A DNA stretch of 42,804 bases from contig DASXNK010000099.1 in NCBI GenBank assembly GCA_036495095.1, positions 1 through 42,804 on the forward strand, given 5' to 3'. Both the position numbers and the translations under genes were made by a program. The notes beneath the pieces are model-generated. The model was not told where the DNA came from. It ran no database searches and saw nothing but the letters and a program-made list of their open reading frames with translations. The DNA is from Candidatus Dormiibacterota bacterium (GTDB lineage: Bacteria > Chloroflexota > Dormibacteria > Aeolococcales > Aeolococcaceae). This document shows, in pieces, positions 23,459-31,646 of the stretch; within the stretch, counting starts at the first letter, position 1; each line of letters begins with the position of its first letter.

Positions 23459-24043
23459 TCAGCCCGGTTCCCTCGCGCTGTGGCGCAGGCCGTCGACGAG
23501 CAGGTCGAGGAGCCGACCGGCCTGCGCGCGCTGCGCCGGCTCGCCGGCGGCAAGGGACAGGCCGCTCAGGCCCAGGAGCACGTCGTTGGGCTCGACATCC
23601 GACCTCAGGGTGCCGGCGGCGACACCGGCGTCGAGGAGCGGGGTGATGGCCGCGATCAGCCGGTCGCGGCTCTCGGCGTACGGGTTCCCACCCGAGGCGA
23701 TGACGGCGCGGAGCGCCCCGGCCATGCCGCGCTTGGTGGTCATGTAGTCGATGAAGCGATCCATCCAGGCGCGGATCGCCTGGTCCGGCGGCAGTGACCG
23801 CAGGAGCTCGGGCACCGCGTCGCACAGACGGGCGAGCTCCTGGCGATAGGCCGCCTCGACCAGCGTCTCGCGCGTCGGGAAGTGGCGGTAGAGCGTGCCG
23901 ATGCCGACGCCGGCCGCCCTCGCGACGGCGTCGAGGGTCACGTCCGCCCCGTCGCTCGCGAAGGCGCGCACCGCGGCATCGAGCAGCCGGGCACGGTTGC
24001 GCAGGGCGTCGGAGCGCACCGCTCGGCCGCCGGTCTCCGACAC
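23459..24043 (-). CDS. TetR-family repressor of the SDR operon
   Basis: A 194-residue TetR protein: LRNRARLLDAAVRAFASDGADVTLDAVARAAGVGIGTLYRHFPTRETLVEAAYRQEL is the helix-turn-helix. The C-terminal domain (LLDLLVDGLRH at the end) is of the type common beside short-chain dehydrogenases. I prefer GTG 24043, which has a strong GAGGAGG six bases upstream, over the in-frame ATG at 24067. It is divergent from the SDR-NTF2-aldo/keto reductase operon, and two identical-pattern palindromes lie in the promoter between them, so it almost certainly represses that operon and itself. Confidence 0.9.
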   Translation of the reverse strand: MSETGGRAVRSDALRNRARLLDAAVRAFASDGADVTLDAVARAAGVGIGTLYRHFPTRETLVEAAYRQELARLCDAVPELLRSLPPDQAIRAWMDRFIDYMTTKRGMAGALRAVIASGGNPYAESRDRLIAAITPLLDAGVAAGTLRSDVEPNDVLLGLSGLSLAAGEPAQRAQAGRLLDLLVDGLRHSAREPG

Positions 24044-24084
24044 GGGGTCCTCCTCTCGAGCCTGCATCGTTGGTGGGGCGCGGG

Positions 24085-24137
24085 TTGCGAAACGGAGGTG
24101 GCTCCGGTTAGACTGTGGCGTAACGGAGGCTCCTCCG
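24085..24137 (+). promoter_or_regulatory. SDR operon promoter with duplicated operator CGGAG-N4-CTCCG
   Basis: TTGCGA (24085-24090) and TAGACT (24109-24114) are 18 bases apart. Operator 1, CGGAG-GTGG-CTCCG (24093-24106), fills the spacer. Operator 2, CGGAG-GCTC-CTCCG (24124-24137), lies just past the expected start of transcription. Both follow AA and are 31 bases apart, three helical turns, so two TetR dimers would bind the same DNA face. Confidence 0.75.
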
Positions 24138-24194
24138 ATTCAGAGCATACCGGGTTCCGGCCCGGTCCGCACCGCCGGACCCACGGGAGAGAGC

Positions 24195-25154
24195 ATGAAT
24201 GTGACCGCGCCTGTCAGCACGCCCATCGTCGCCGGCACGACCCCCGCCGGGACGAAGGTCTGGCTCGTCACCGGCAGCTCCCGCGGCCTCGGCCGTGCCC
24301 TGGCGGAGGCGGTCCTCGCCGCCGGTCACCGGCTCGTGGCCACCGCCCGGGATCCCGGCCGGCTCGCCGACCTCGTCGAGCGGTACCCGGACCGGGCCGT
24401 CGCCGCCGCCCTGGACGTGACCGACCGGGCCCAGGCCGAGGCCGCGATCCGGGCCGCGGTCGACAGCTTCGGCCGTCTCGACGTCCTCGTGAACAACGCG
24501 GGGTACGCGAACGTGAACGCGATCGAGGACTTCACCGAGGAGGACTTCCGCGCCCAGATCGAGACCAACCTCTGGGGTGTCATCACCGTGACCCGCGCCG
24601 CCCTGCCCGTTCTGCGCCGGCAGCGCAGCGGTCACATCATCCAGATCTCGTCCGTCGGCGGCCGCGACACCGCCCCCGGGGTCGGCCCGTACCAGACCGC
24701 CAAGTGGGCGGTCGAGGGCTTCTCCGGCGTTCTCCAGAAGGAGGTCGCGCCGCTGGGCATCCAGGTGACCCTCATCGAGCCCGGCGGGTTCCGCACCGAC
24801 TGGGCCGGGTCGTCGATGACCGTGCACGACATCCGTGAGGACTATCGCCCCACCGTCGGCAGGCTCGCCGAGCTGCGGGGGTCCGGAACGACGGCGATGG
24901 GTGACCCCGTCAAGGCCGCCGGGGCGATCCTGGCGATCAGCGAGGTGCAGGCGCCCCCGCTGCGGCTCCTCCTCGGGAGCGACGCCTACGCGATGGCCCG
25001 CGCCGCCGACGAGGCCAGGATCGCGTCCGACGAGGAGTGGAAGGAGCTGACGCTCTCCACCGACGCCGACGACGCCGAGCTGCGGCTCGACGAGCTGCGC
25101 CGGCTGACCGGGAGCCCGGTCCCCGGACCGGTGCACCCAGGAGGAACGACATGA
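24195..25154 (+). CDS. Short-chain dehydrogenase/reductase (SDR)
   Basis: A 319-residue classical SDR. The cofactor loop TGSSRGLG is at 26-33, LDVTDR binds the adenine, NNAG is at 100-103, the catalytic Ser is in SSVGG (152-153), and Y166-x3-K170 lies in YQTAK. The region ATARDP after the second strand favours NADP. It oxidises or reduces a carbonyl of unknown identity. GGGAGAG precedes ATG 24195. The stop overlaps the start of the NTF2-like gene (ATGA), and an aldo/keto reductase follows, so three proteins share one TetR-controlled message. It is somewhat longer than usual, with a C-terminal tail of about 60 residues. Confidence 0.93.
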   Translation: MNVTAPVSTPIVAGTTPAGTKVWLVTGSSRGLGRALAEAVLAAGHRLVATARDPGRLADLVERYPDRAVAAALDVTDRAQAEAAIRAAVDSFGRLDVLVNNAGYANVNAIEDFTEEDFRAQIETNLWGVITVTRAALPVLRRQRSGHIIQISSVGGRDTAPGVGPYQTAKWAVEGFSGVLQKEVAPLGIQVTLIEPGGFRTDWAGSSMTVHDIREDYRPTVGRLAELRGSGTTAMGDPVKAAGAILAISEVQAPPLRLLLGSDAYAMARAADEARIASDEEWKELTLSTDADDAELRLDELRRLTGSPVPGPVHPGGTT

Positions 25155-25459
25155 CCCCGGTGGCGACCACGACTCTCGAGCTGAGCTTCTTCGACAACCT
25201 GTCCGCGGGCCGGCTCGACCTCGCCCTGGCATCGATGGCCGACACCGCCGGCTGGTGGGTTGCCGGCGGTCCGGAGCAGTTTGCGCTCGCGGGCTCGTGG
25301 ACCAGGGCCGAGTTTCTCGAGATGCTCGCGGTGATGGGAGCGGCGATGCCCGATGGCGTCCGGGTGTCCATCGACTGCCGCCTCCTGCGTGGGGTCTCCG
25401 AGGTTGCGGTGACCGCCACCTGGGATCTCGACTCCCTCGACGCTGCGGTGAGCCGGTAG
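25151..25459 (+). CDS. Short NTF2/SnoaL-like protein
   Basis: A 102-residue protein with the opening helix and strand of the NTF2-like fold: TTLELSFFDNLSAGRLDLALASMADTAGWWVAGGPEQFALAGSWTRAEFLEML, common in SnoaL-like cyclases and in small proteins beside oxidoreductases. The C-terminal strands are fewer than in full SnoaL proteins (120-140 residues), so it may be a truncated or minimal version. The ATG at 25151 overlaps the SDR stop by four bases and has AGGAGGAA upstream. The aldo/keto reductase GTG begins one base after its stop. Role unknown; perhaps it binds the same substrate. Confidence 0.7.
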   Translation: MTPVATTTLELSFFDNLSAGRLDLALASMADTAGWWVAGGPEQFALAGSWTRAEFLEMLAVMGAAMPDGVRVSIDCRLLRGVSEVAVTATWDLDSLDAAVSR

Positions 25460-25460
25460 C

Positions 25461-26426
25461 GTGGCGCGAACATCGACGATCACCGTCGGCGGCGACCTGC
25501 AGGTCGGACGCGTCGGCTACGGCGCGATGCGGCTCACGGGCCCGAAGCGCTGGGGCGAATACCCCGACCGCGACGGCGGAATCGCGCTGCTGCGCCAGGC
25601 CGTCGAAGCGGGTGTGACCCTGATCGACACCGCCGATGTCTACGGACCCCACACCAATGAGCTGCTGATCCGTGATGCGCTGCATCCCTACCCCGAGCAC
25701 CTGGTCATCGCGACCAAGGGAGGCTTCGTCCGCGGTGGCGCGGAGTACTCGTCGCTCGAGGCGATCGGCAACGCCAACTACCTGCGACAGTGTGCCCACC
25801 TGAGCGCTCGGCGCCTCGGTGTCGAGCAGATCGACCTGTACTACCTGCACAGCGGATGGGCGACGGATGCGTCGTTCGAAGACCAGGTCGGCACCCTTGC
25901 GGAGCTGCGCCAGCAGGGCCTGATCCGCCATGTCGGTCTCTCCAACGTGACTCCCGACCAACTGCGTGCCGCACGTCGGATCGTCGACATCGCCGCCGTC
26001 ACCGCCCTCTACAACGTGATCGCTCGCCAGCATGCCGCGCTTCTCGACGCGGCCCTCGAGGCGGGCGCTGTCTTCTCCCCGTGGCAGCCGGTGTCACTCA
26101 CCGCGCCGGGCTCAGCCACCGACACCGGCGGTCCCGGGGCGGTCCGTCGCGTCCTCGAGCCCATCGCCGCCCGGCACGAGGCGACCCTGTCGCAGATCGC
26201 GCTCGCCTGGCTGCTGGCACGCTCGCCGGCGATCATGCCGATTCCCGGCACCACGAGCATCGCACACCTGCGCGAGAACCTCGCCGCGCAGGAGATCGAG
26301 CTCAGTGGTGAGGAGATTCAGTCGATCGACAGCGTGCAGCTCGACCACGGACAGCTCGCGACCGTCCACGAGGGGCGGAGCGGCGTGCTGATGCTCCGCG
26401 AGGGCCCGAATTTGACAATTCCGTAA
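25461..26426 (+). CDS. Aldo/keto reductase
   Basis: A 321-residue (alpha/beta)8 NADPH-dependent oxidoreductase. The catalytic tetrad is visible: D56 and Y61 in LIDTADVYG, K86 in VIATKGG, and H130 in YYLHSGW. The C-terminal cofactor site is PIPGTTSIAHLREN. It reduces an aldehyde or ketone. It is the third gene of the TetR-controlled operon with the SDR and NTF2-like proteins, starting at a GTG right after the preceding stop. Three genes with two reductases suggest a detoxification route for reactive carbonyls, though that is inference. A promoter for the next ABC operon lies inside its last codons. Confidence 0.92.
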   Translation: MARTSTITVGGDLQVGRVGYGAMRLTGPKRWGEYPDRDGGIALLRQAVEAGVTLIDTADVYGPHTNELLIRDALHPYPEHLVIATKGGFVRGGAEYSSLEAIGNANYLRQCAHLSARRLGVEQIDLYYLHSGWATDASFEDQVGTLAELRQQGLIRHVGLSNVTPDQLRAARRIVDIAAVTALYNVIARQHAALLDAALEAGAVFSPWQPVSLTAPGSATDTGGPGAVRRVLEPIAARHEATLSQIALAWLLARSPAIMPIPGTTSIAHLRENLAAQEIELSGEEIQSIDSVQLDHGQLATVHEGRSGVLMLREGPNLTIP

Positions 26427-26440
26427 TCACGGCGCATGAT
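26412..26440 (+). promoter_or_regulatory. Sigma70-type promoter for the ABC exporter operon
   Basis: A perfect -35 TTGACA (26412-26417) and CATGAT (26435-26440) are separated by 17 bases. The -35 lies within the end of the aldo/keto reductase gene. The message would have a leader of about 75 bases before ATG 26522. Confidence 0.65.
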
Positions 26441-26521
26441 CCACCGGCCAGCGGACCCCGGTGCCGCGGTCACGGCTGGAGGACGGCGTCGGTGCGAACA
26501 GACCGTCCACCCGAGGGGGCC

Positions 26522-27544
26522 ATGAAGGTGGCCGCCGGTCATGGGCTCGAGCAACCGCTCGCGGTCGGGGAGCGTCGCGCCCCGGCGGTCCGCGGAACGA
26601 CCGGTCAGGCCGCTGTCGTCGCCAATCAGCTGACCAAGCGCTTCGGTGACCGGACCGCCTTCTCCGAGGTGTCCTTCGAGGTCGCCTACGGCGAGGTCTT
26701 CGGCTTCCTCGGCCCGAACGGTGCCGGGAAGACGACGACGGTCCGCACCCTGGGCACGTTGATCGCGCCGACCTCCGGCTCGGCGACGGTGGCGGGAATC
26801 CCGCTCAGCTCCGAGAACGGGGTGGAGATCCGTGAGCGGATCGCGATCATGCCCGAGGCCCCCGGGCTCTACCTGCGCCTGACCGTGACCGAGAACCTGG
26901 AGTTCTTCGCCGGTCTCCACGGTCTGCACCGGCCCGCGAGGCGCATCGAGGACGCCCTCGAGGCCGTCCACCTCGCCGACCGGGCGGCCGATCTGTGCGG
27001 TGGCCTGTCCAAGGGGCTCCGCCAGCGGGTCGCACTGGCGCGAGCACTGCTCAGCAACCCGGCGATCCTGTTCCTCGACGAGCCGACCTCCGGTCTCGAC
27101 CCGGTGGCGGCACACGAGGTGCACGAACTGATCAACGGCCTTCGGCAGAGGGGGGTGACGATCTTCCTCACCACCCACCGGCTCGACGAGGCCGAACGGC
27201 TCTGCGACCGGGTCGCCATCATGAGCACGACACTGCGAACCATCGGCCGCCCTGCGGACCTGCGCGACCAGCTCTTCACCAGGGCGCTCGCCGTCACGAC
27301 CCTCGCGCCTCTGAGCGACCCCGGCCAGGTCTTCACCCGGATCCCGGGTGTCGACGGCTGGCGCTCCGAGGGCGCCGGTGCGTATGTGCTCACCGTGTCC
27401 GATCCGATGGTCGCCGCGCCCGCGCTGACCCGTGCCCTGGTCGCCGCCGGCGCGGACGTGCTGTCGATCACCGAGTCACGCCACTCCCTGGAGGACGTCT
27501 ACCTCAAGCTGATCGACGAGGATGCCGGGGCAACCCGTCCATGA
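26522..27544 (+). CDS. ABC exporter ATP-binding protein
   Basis: A 340-residue ATPase. It has an N-terminal extension of about 35 residues, Walker A GPNGAGKTT, Q-loop IMPEAPGLYLRLTVTEN, signature LSKGLRQRV, Walker B ILFLDEPTSGLD and H-loop TTH. The C-terminal extension of CcmA/NatA type ends RHSLEDVYLKLIDED. ATG 26522 was chosen because GAGGGGG lies just before it; an in-frame GTG at 26492 is possible. Its stop overlaps the permease start (ATGA). Together they form an ABC-2 exporter unrelated in detail to the one at 12330-14892. No dedicated regulator adjoins it. Confidence 0.92.
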   Translation: MKVAAGHGLEQPLAVGERRAPAVRGTTGQAAVVANQLTKRFGDRTAFSEVSFEVAYGEVFGFLGPNGAGKTTTVRTLGTLIAPTSGSATVAGIPLSSENGVEIRERIAIMPEAPGLYLRLTVTENLEFFAGLHGLHRPARRIEDALEAVHLADRAADLCGGLSKGLRQRVALARALLSNPAILFLDEPTSGLDPVAAHEVHELINGLRQRGVTIFLTTHRLDEAERLCDRVAIMSTTLRTIGRPADLRDQLFTRALAVTTLAPLSDPGQVFTRIPGVDGWRSEGAGAYVLTVSDPMVAAPALTRALVAAGADVLSITESRHSLEDVYLKLIDEDAGATRP

Positions 27545-28305
27545 GAATGAGCACCGGCCGCATCGCCGCGGTGGTCCGCAAGGAGCTGCGCGAGTACCGC
27601 CGCAGCCCCTCCGTCATCGGGACCATGGCGGTGCTCCCGCTGGCCTTCCTCGTCGAGCCGATCGTCCTCATCCTCAAGCTCGGCTCCTCGATTCCTGCCG
27701 GCACTGTGCAGAAATCGGTGGGGGCGACGTTTCTCCTGCTGCTGGTCGCCCCCGCCCTCCTCCCCGCCGTCATCGCCGCGTCCTCCGTGGTCGGGGAGCG
27801 CGAGCAGGGGACCCTGGAGCCGTTGCTGACCACCCCACTGCGCCGGGAGGAACTGCTGCTCGGCAAGGCGGTGGCCGCGATCGTTCCCTCGGTGGGCATC
27901 GCCTACGTCGTCTTCGCCGCCATCGAGGTGACCGCCCGGCTCGTCGCCCGCAACCCGGCGGTCGCTCCCGCCCTGTGGCAGGGCCCGCACGTGCTCGCCG
28001 AGATCCTCTTCGCGCCTCTCCTCGCGGCCTGGTCGATCTGGGTCGGCATCGGCATCTCGGCGCGGTCGAGCGACGTGCGGGCCGCCCAGCAGCTCGGAAC
28101 CCTGGCCAGCCTCCCTCCGCTCGGGGTGGTTGCCCTGATGTCCTTCAACGTCTTCACGCCGAGCCTCACCCTCGCGGTGATCTTTGCCCTGGTCCTCCTC
28201 GCCGCCGACGTCCTCCTCTGGCGCATCGTCTCGGCGATGTTCGACCGCGAGCGGCTGATCACCGGTGCCAGGGCCAGGCGGTCCACCGGGGCGACGAGCT
28301 CATGA
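27541..28305 (+). CDS. ABC-2 type exporter permease
   Basis: A 254-residue membrane protein with six helices. The N-terminal cytoplasmic stretch VVRKELREYRRSPSVIG is typical of NatB/ABC-2 permeases, and the loop VVGEREQGTLEPLLTTPLRREELLLGKAV carries the conserved E-x-GT-x-E-x-LL-x-TP-x-x-R motif that contacts the ATPase. Its ATG overlaps the ATPase stop by four bases. This size suggests a dimeric permease, unlike the duplicated one at 12330. Substrate unknown; sodium, drug or peptide export are all possible. A ten-codon frame (28302-28334) starting on its stop is probably not functional. Confidence 0.9.
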   Translation: MRMSTGRIAAVVRKELREYRRSPSVIGTMAVLPLAFLVEPIVLILKLGSSIPAGTVQKSVGATFLLLLVAPALLPAVIAASSVVGEREQGTLEPLLTTPLRREELLLGKAVAAIVPSVGIAYVVFAAIEVTARLVARNPAVAPALWQGPHVLAEILFAPLLAAWSIWVGIGISARSSDVRAAQQLGTLASLPPLGVVALMSFNVFTPSLTLAVIFALVLLAADVLLWRIVSAMFDRERLITGARARRSTGATSS

Positions 28306-28359
28306 CGCCGGCCTCGCCCACCGCCCCGACGTGACGATCCGCATCCACGAGTCGGACAA

Positions 28360-28926
28360 TCACTTCTTCTTCATCGGCACCGGTCCGTCGACGGCAGCTG
28401 GCTCGATCAGCCTGCCGTTTCTTGACAGGTGGGGGTCGGTGCATGCCGAAAGATTGAAACAGCAGGGCCGTCGCTTGCCGCTCTTCATTTTCGAGATACT
28501 CACGTCGACCCGTCGTCTGCGCGTGTCAGGGTTCTGCGTTGCATTGACCCAGCGAACCCATTCCCAGCGCGCCATCGGCGTGATCTCTCTCCAGAGGTCC
28601 TGGATCTTCTGAGGGGCCGCCGCCAGAGCTGTCTCGAGATCCTGCGGCACGTTCGGCTCCGGCCAGTCCTTGAGGGGCTCGATCTCGAGGATCGCGGTGT
28701 CACCCGCGCTGACAGCGGCGGCTTGCTGTTGCCTCTCATCAACCCGCATCCAGTGGCCAGAACAGCCGTCCGGTTCCAGCACCGTCTGGAACCCGTGGCC
28801 ATTGATCGTTCCCTGTACCGCCACCTGCCCGCGCGACGGCAGTTGCGCGCTCGCTCCCTCAGGCAGCCGCACAACGGTCCATTCGTCGATCGTGTGCAGT
28901 GTGGCATCGAACCGAATTGCTGGCAC
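28360..28926 (-). CDS. YdeI/OmpD-associated family protein with DUF1905-type N-domain
   Basis: A 188-residue protein. The first 90 residues (IRFDATLHTIDEWTVVRLPEGASAQLPSRGQVAVQGTINGHGFQTVLEPDG) match the small beta-barrel called DUF1905. Residues 95-165 (LEIEPLKDWPEPNVPQDLETALAAAPQKIQDLWREITPMARWEWVRWVNATQNPDTRRRRVDVSISKMKSGKRRPCCF) match the bacteriocin-protection YdeI/OmpD-associated family. GTG 28926 follows GAGGGA closely. The GC content is visibly lower than in the neighbours (one 60-base stretch near 28450 is about 52 %), a sign of recent acquisition. It is a single-gene unit convergent with the ABC exporter operon. Confidence 0.8.
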   Translation of the reverse strand: MPAIRFDATLHTIDEWTVVRLPEGASAQLPSRGQVAVQGTINGHGFQTVLEPDGCSGHWMRVDERQQQAAAVSAGDTAILEIEPLKDWPEPNVPQDLETALAAAPQKIQDLWREITPMARWEWVRWVNATQNPDTRRRRVDVSISKMKSGKRRPCCFNLSACTDPHLSRNGRLIEPAAVDGPVPMKKK

Positions 28927-29020
28927 TCCCTCATGCTAGCTCAAGGTCGTCACATGGCATCGACCAGCGACGGTGTCGGGAACCGAGGGGAAGGTCACCT
29001 TGCCGGAACCGGACGGAACG

Positions 29021-29743
29021 TCAGGCGGAGCGGCGTCCCAGCCCGTGTTCCTGCGCGTAGGCGCTCAGCTCACGGGGTGCGCGCTCGATGTGCTCGGTCA
29101 GCACCGCGATGGCCGGTTCCGGGTCCCGGCCGACCGCGAGGTCACGGAGCCGGCGATGTTCCCCGGCGATGTCCCGGGCATGGTCGTCGGTGAGCGCCCA
29201 GTACCAGCGTCGATACAGCTCGGCGCTGTCCCGCAGTGAGGTGACGATACCCTCGAGTCGCGGACTGCCGCACCCCGCGAGCAGGGTCTGGTGGAAGTCA
29301 CGGTGCGCCGCCGACCAGCCGTCGTTGAACTCCCCCGTCGCGTCCGCGACGGGGGTGCGCTCCAGGGTGTGGTGGGCGGCGACCACGGCCGCCTCCCACC
29401 CCACATCCCCGTTCTGGAACGCCTGCCGAAGCGCGAGGGACTCGACCTCGACCCGTACCCGGGTGAGGTCGGCCAGGTCGGCCGTGGACACCTCCCGCAC
29501 GCTGAAGCCGCGCTGGGGGGTCGCCACCACCAGGCCCTGCTCGGCCAGCCGTGTGAGCGCCTCCCGGATGACCGACAGGCTGGCGCCGAACCGCTCGGCG
29601 AGCGGGAGCGACTTGAGCCGGTCGCCCGGCCCGAACGGCCCGTGGAGGTCGAGCAGCTCGCGACGCAGCTCGTCGTAGACCTGCTCCGTGCGCGTGCTCG
29701 CCCGTCGCTCGGCTGCGCCTCGCCCTGGGGTCACGCCGGTCAC
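29021..29743 (-). CDS. GntR/FadR-type regulator of the aromatic locus
   Basis: A 240-residue regulator. The winged helix (RTEQVYDELRRELLDLHGPFGPGDRLKSLPLAERFGASLSVIREALTRLAEQGLV) is followed by an FCD ligand domain with metal-binding histidines in AAHRDFHQTLL, AGEHRRL and LTEHI. The GTG at 29743 overlaps the stop of the FAD monooxygenase by four bases (GTGA), which fixes the start, although the frame is open upstream to 29803. Coupling to the monooxygenase and the inverted repeat between the monooxygenase and the divergent dioxygenase operon suggest it controls both arms, released by a pathway acid. FCD domains usually bind carboxylates. Confidence 0.9.
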   Translation of the reverse strand: MTGVTPGRGAAERRASTRTEQVYDELRRELLDLHGPFGPGDRLKSLPLAERFGASLSVIREALTRLAEQGLVVATPQRGFSVREVSTADLADLTRVRVEVESLALRQAFQNGDVGWEAAVVAAHHTLERTPVADATGEFNDGWSAAHRDFHQTLLAGCGSPRLEGIVTSLRDSAELYRRWYWALTDDHARDIAGEHRRLRDLAVGRDPEPAIAVLTEHIERAPRELSAYAQEHGLGRRSA

Positions 29744-31515
29744 TGTACCGACAATTCGTACCTTTTGCCGATATTCAACAGAAGTTGCCGCATCACGTCG
29801 CACAGGGCGGCAGCGGCGCCGGCGGTGTACCGCTCGGCGCGCCAGGCGACGTGGCGGTCGGGGCGAACCAGCACCGCCCCAGAGCTGGCCACCTCTCGCA
29901 GGTCGGCCCAGTCGCCGTAGCAGTCGCGCAGGCCGTCGCGGGTGCCGATGTGGTGGACGTCGACCGCGACGCCGCTGACGTCGGTGGCGCGCCGAGCGGC
30001 GGCGGTCCAGCCCTCCCCTCCGATCCCCGTGATGAGGCTGAAGTGGGTGGCGGCGACCAGGTCCAGGGTGGAGATCCGCCGGCCATGCCCGTCCAGCCAG
30101 GCGTGGGGGAGGTGGGCGCCGGGCCAGGTGGTGGGCTGGTAGTAGAGCTGCGGATCACGGACGGCGGCGGGTTCGGGGGTGCCGTCCAGCACGATGGCCC
30201 ACGAGCGGTAGCGGTAGCCGAGCTCGACCCCATGGGCGTTGAACTGGTAGTTCATCAGCGCCAGCGCCTCGCGCAGAGCGGCTCGGCGCCGGTCGCCGGC
30301 CGGCCCCGGTTGATAGAGCCCGTCGAGCGCCGCCCAGCCGTCGGCCTCGGACTGGTCGGGCACGAAGCCGAGCGCCTCCTTGACCGCCGCCATCTCGCCG
30401 GCGCTCTGCATGGCGCGGTCCACCACCTGGCGTCCGACCGGCTGGCGTTCACTGCTGTAGCTGTCGAGCAACGCGGGACCGGCCTGACCCCGCAGCACCA
30501 TTGCGAGCTTCCAGGCGAGGTTGAAGGCGTCGGCGATGGACGTGTTCAACCCGAGTCCGTTGGTGGGTGGGTGCCTGTGGACCGCATCGCCGATGGCGAG
30601 CACGCGCCCGTCGTGGTAGCGGCCCGCCACCTGATGGTTGATCGTCCAGGTGGAGAAGCCCTTGATGACCGGCGTGATCGTGGGGTCGCCGACGATCTGG
30701 CGGATCCGCTCGACGGCGAACGCGTCGCTGTGCGGGATGGTCTCGGTGGCGGGGTCGTAGGAGCAGACCATCACGAACTCGTCCCACGGTCGATGGCAGA
30801 TGAGCGTGCCGGCGCCGGTCAGGAACGGCGTGCCGGGTGCGGCGTGCCAGTAGAGGACCCCGGGCCGGTGGGCCAGGTACCGTGACAGGTCGGCCTCGAA
30901 CCACACGTTGACGGCGGTGGCCAGCCCGGATTCGCCCTCGAGCGGGAGTGCCGCCTGTTCCACGACGCGGCTCCGCCCCCCGTCGGCTCCGATCAGGTAG
31001 TCGCAGCGGACGTCACAGGTGGCGTCCGACGCACGGTCGCGCACCGTCGCCGTGACGCCGTCCGCGTCCTGGGCGAAGGAGAGGAATTCGTGTCCGAACC
31101 GGATGTCGGCCTCGGGCCGCTCGCGGGCCGCCTCGAGCAGCACCGGCTCCAGCACCGTCTGCGGGCAGTTGACCATCGGGCACGGGCTCGCCCTGCGGTA
31201 GTCGGCCGCCCGGTCCGGGCTGCTGCCCCATGCGTGCAGCCTGGCGACCTCCTGGCCCGCGAGGCTCGTGTGCCACACGTTGTTGGCCATCAGCTCGTTC
31301 GGGGTGGCGACGGCGCGCAGCCGTTCCTCGAGCCCCATGTGCCGGAAGATCTCCACCGTGCGCTGGTTGACGATGTGGGCTCGAGGGGTGTGCGCGGTGT
31401 CCGGGTGCTTCTCGACCAGGAGGTGGCGCACTCCCTGGCCGGACAGCAGGTTGGAGGCGGCCAGCCCGGCGGGGCCCGCTCCGACGATCAGCACGGGGAC
31501 CTCGATGTCGGCCAT
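29740..31515 (-). CDS. Class A FAD-dependent aromatic monooxygenase (TfdB/PheA type)
   Basis: A 591-residue flavoprotein hydroxylase. The FAD-binding GxGxxG is GAGPAG (12-17), YLIGADGGRSRV is the DG motif and VLAIGDAVHRHPPTNGLGLNTSIADAFNLAWKLA is the GD motif with the flavin-ribityl aspartate. A C-terminal thioredoxin-like domain ends the protein, as in phenol and dichlorophenol hydroxylases. It would add a hydroxyl to a phenolic ring with NAD(P)H and oxygen. AAGGAG precedes ATG 31515. It reads divergently from a ring-cleaving dioxygenase, hydrolase and LLM gene, and a GntR gene is coupled behind it. Exact substrate cannot be told. Confidence 0.92.
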   Translation of the reverse strand: MADIEVPVLIVGAGPAGLAASNLLSGQGVRHLLVEKHPDTAHTPRAHIVNQRTVEIFRHMGLEERLRAVATPNELMANNVWHTSLAGQEVARLHAWGSSPDRAADYRRASPCPMVNCPQTVLEPVLLEAARERPEADIRFGHEFLSFAQDADGVTATVRDRASDATCDVRCDYLIGADGGRSRVVEQAALPLEGESGLATAVNVWFEADLSRYLAHRPGVLYWHAAPGTPFLTGAGTLICHRPWDEFVMVCSYDPATETIPHSDAFAVERIRQIVGDPTITPVIKGFSTWTINHQVAGRYHDGRVLAIGDAVHRHPPTNGLGLNTSIADAFNLAWKLAMVLRGQAGPALLDSYSSERQPVGRQVVDRAMQSAGEMAAVKEALGFVPDQSEADGWAALDGLYQPGPAGDRRRAALREALALMNYQFNAHGVELGYRYRSWAIVLDGTPEPAAVRDPQLYYQPTTWPGAHLPHAWLDGHGRRISTLDLVAATHFSLITGIGGEGWTAAARRATDVSGVAVDVHHIGTRDGLRDCYGDWADLREVASSGAVLVRPDRHVAWRAERYTAGAAAALCDVMRQLLLNIGKRYELSVQ

Positions 31516-31583
31516 CACCACTCCTTCATCCGCCGGCACCGGGAGGAGCTGGATCCCCCGAGGAGGCTTGCCGCGACATTATT

Positions 31584-31606
31584 TCGATATTATATTCCAG
31601 TATCGA
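31584..31606. promoter_or_regulatory. Inverted repeat between monooxygenase and dioxygenase operons
   Basis: TCGATA-N11-TATCGA is a perfect six-base inverted repeat in an AT-rich island (ATTATTTCGATATTATATT) in the 131-base divergent promoter region. It is the best candidate operator for the GntR protein at 29021, but does not contain the common TGGT-N-ACCA FadR core. Confidence 0.55.
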
Positions 31607-31646
31607 TGAACAGACCAGCCCCCGGCCCCGCCTCTGGAGCTACGCG

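Noticed and set aside
28302-28334. A ten-codon frame starting on the ABC permease stop.
   Set aside because: Too short, no ribosome site of its own and no conserved neighbour to suggest a leader peptide.
28265-28612. A plus-strand frame with FFFIGTG after the ABC permease.
   Set aside because: It is antisense to the YdeI-type gene, whose two domains are recognisable.
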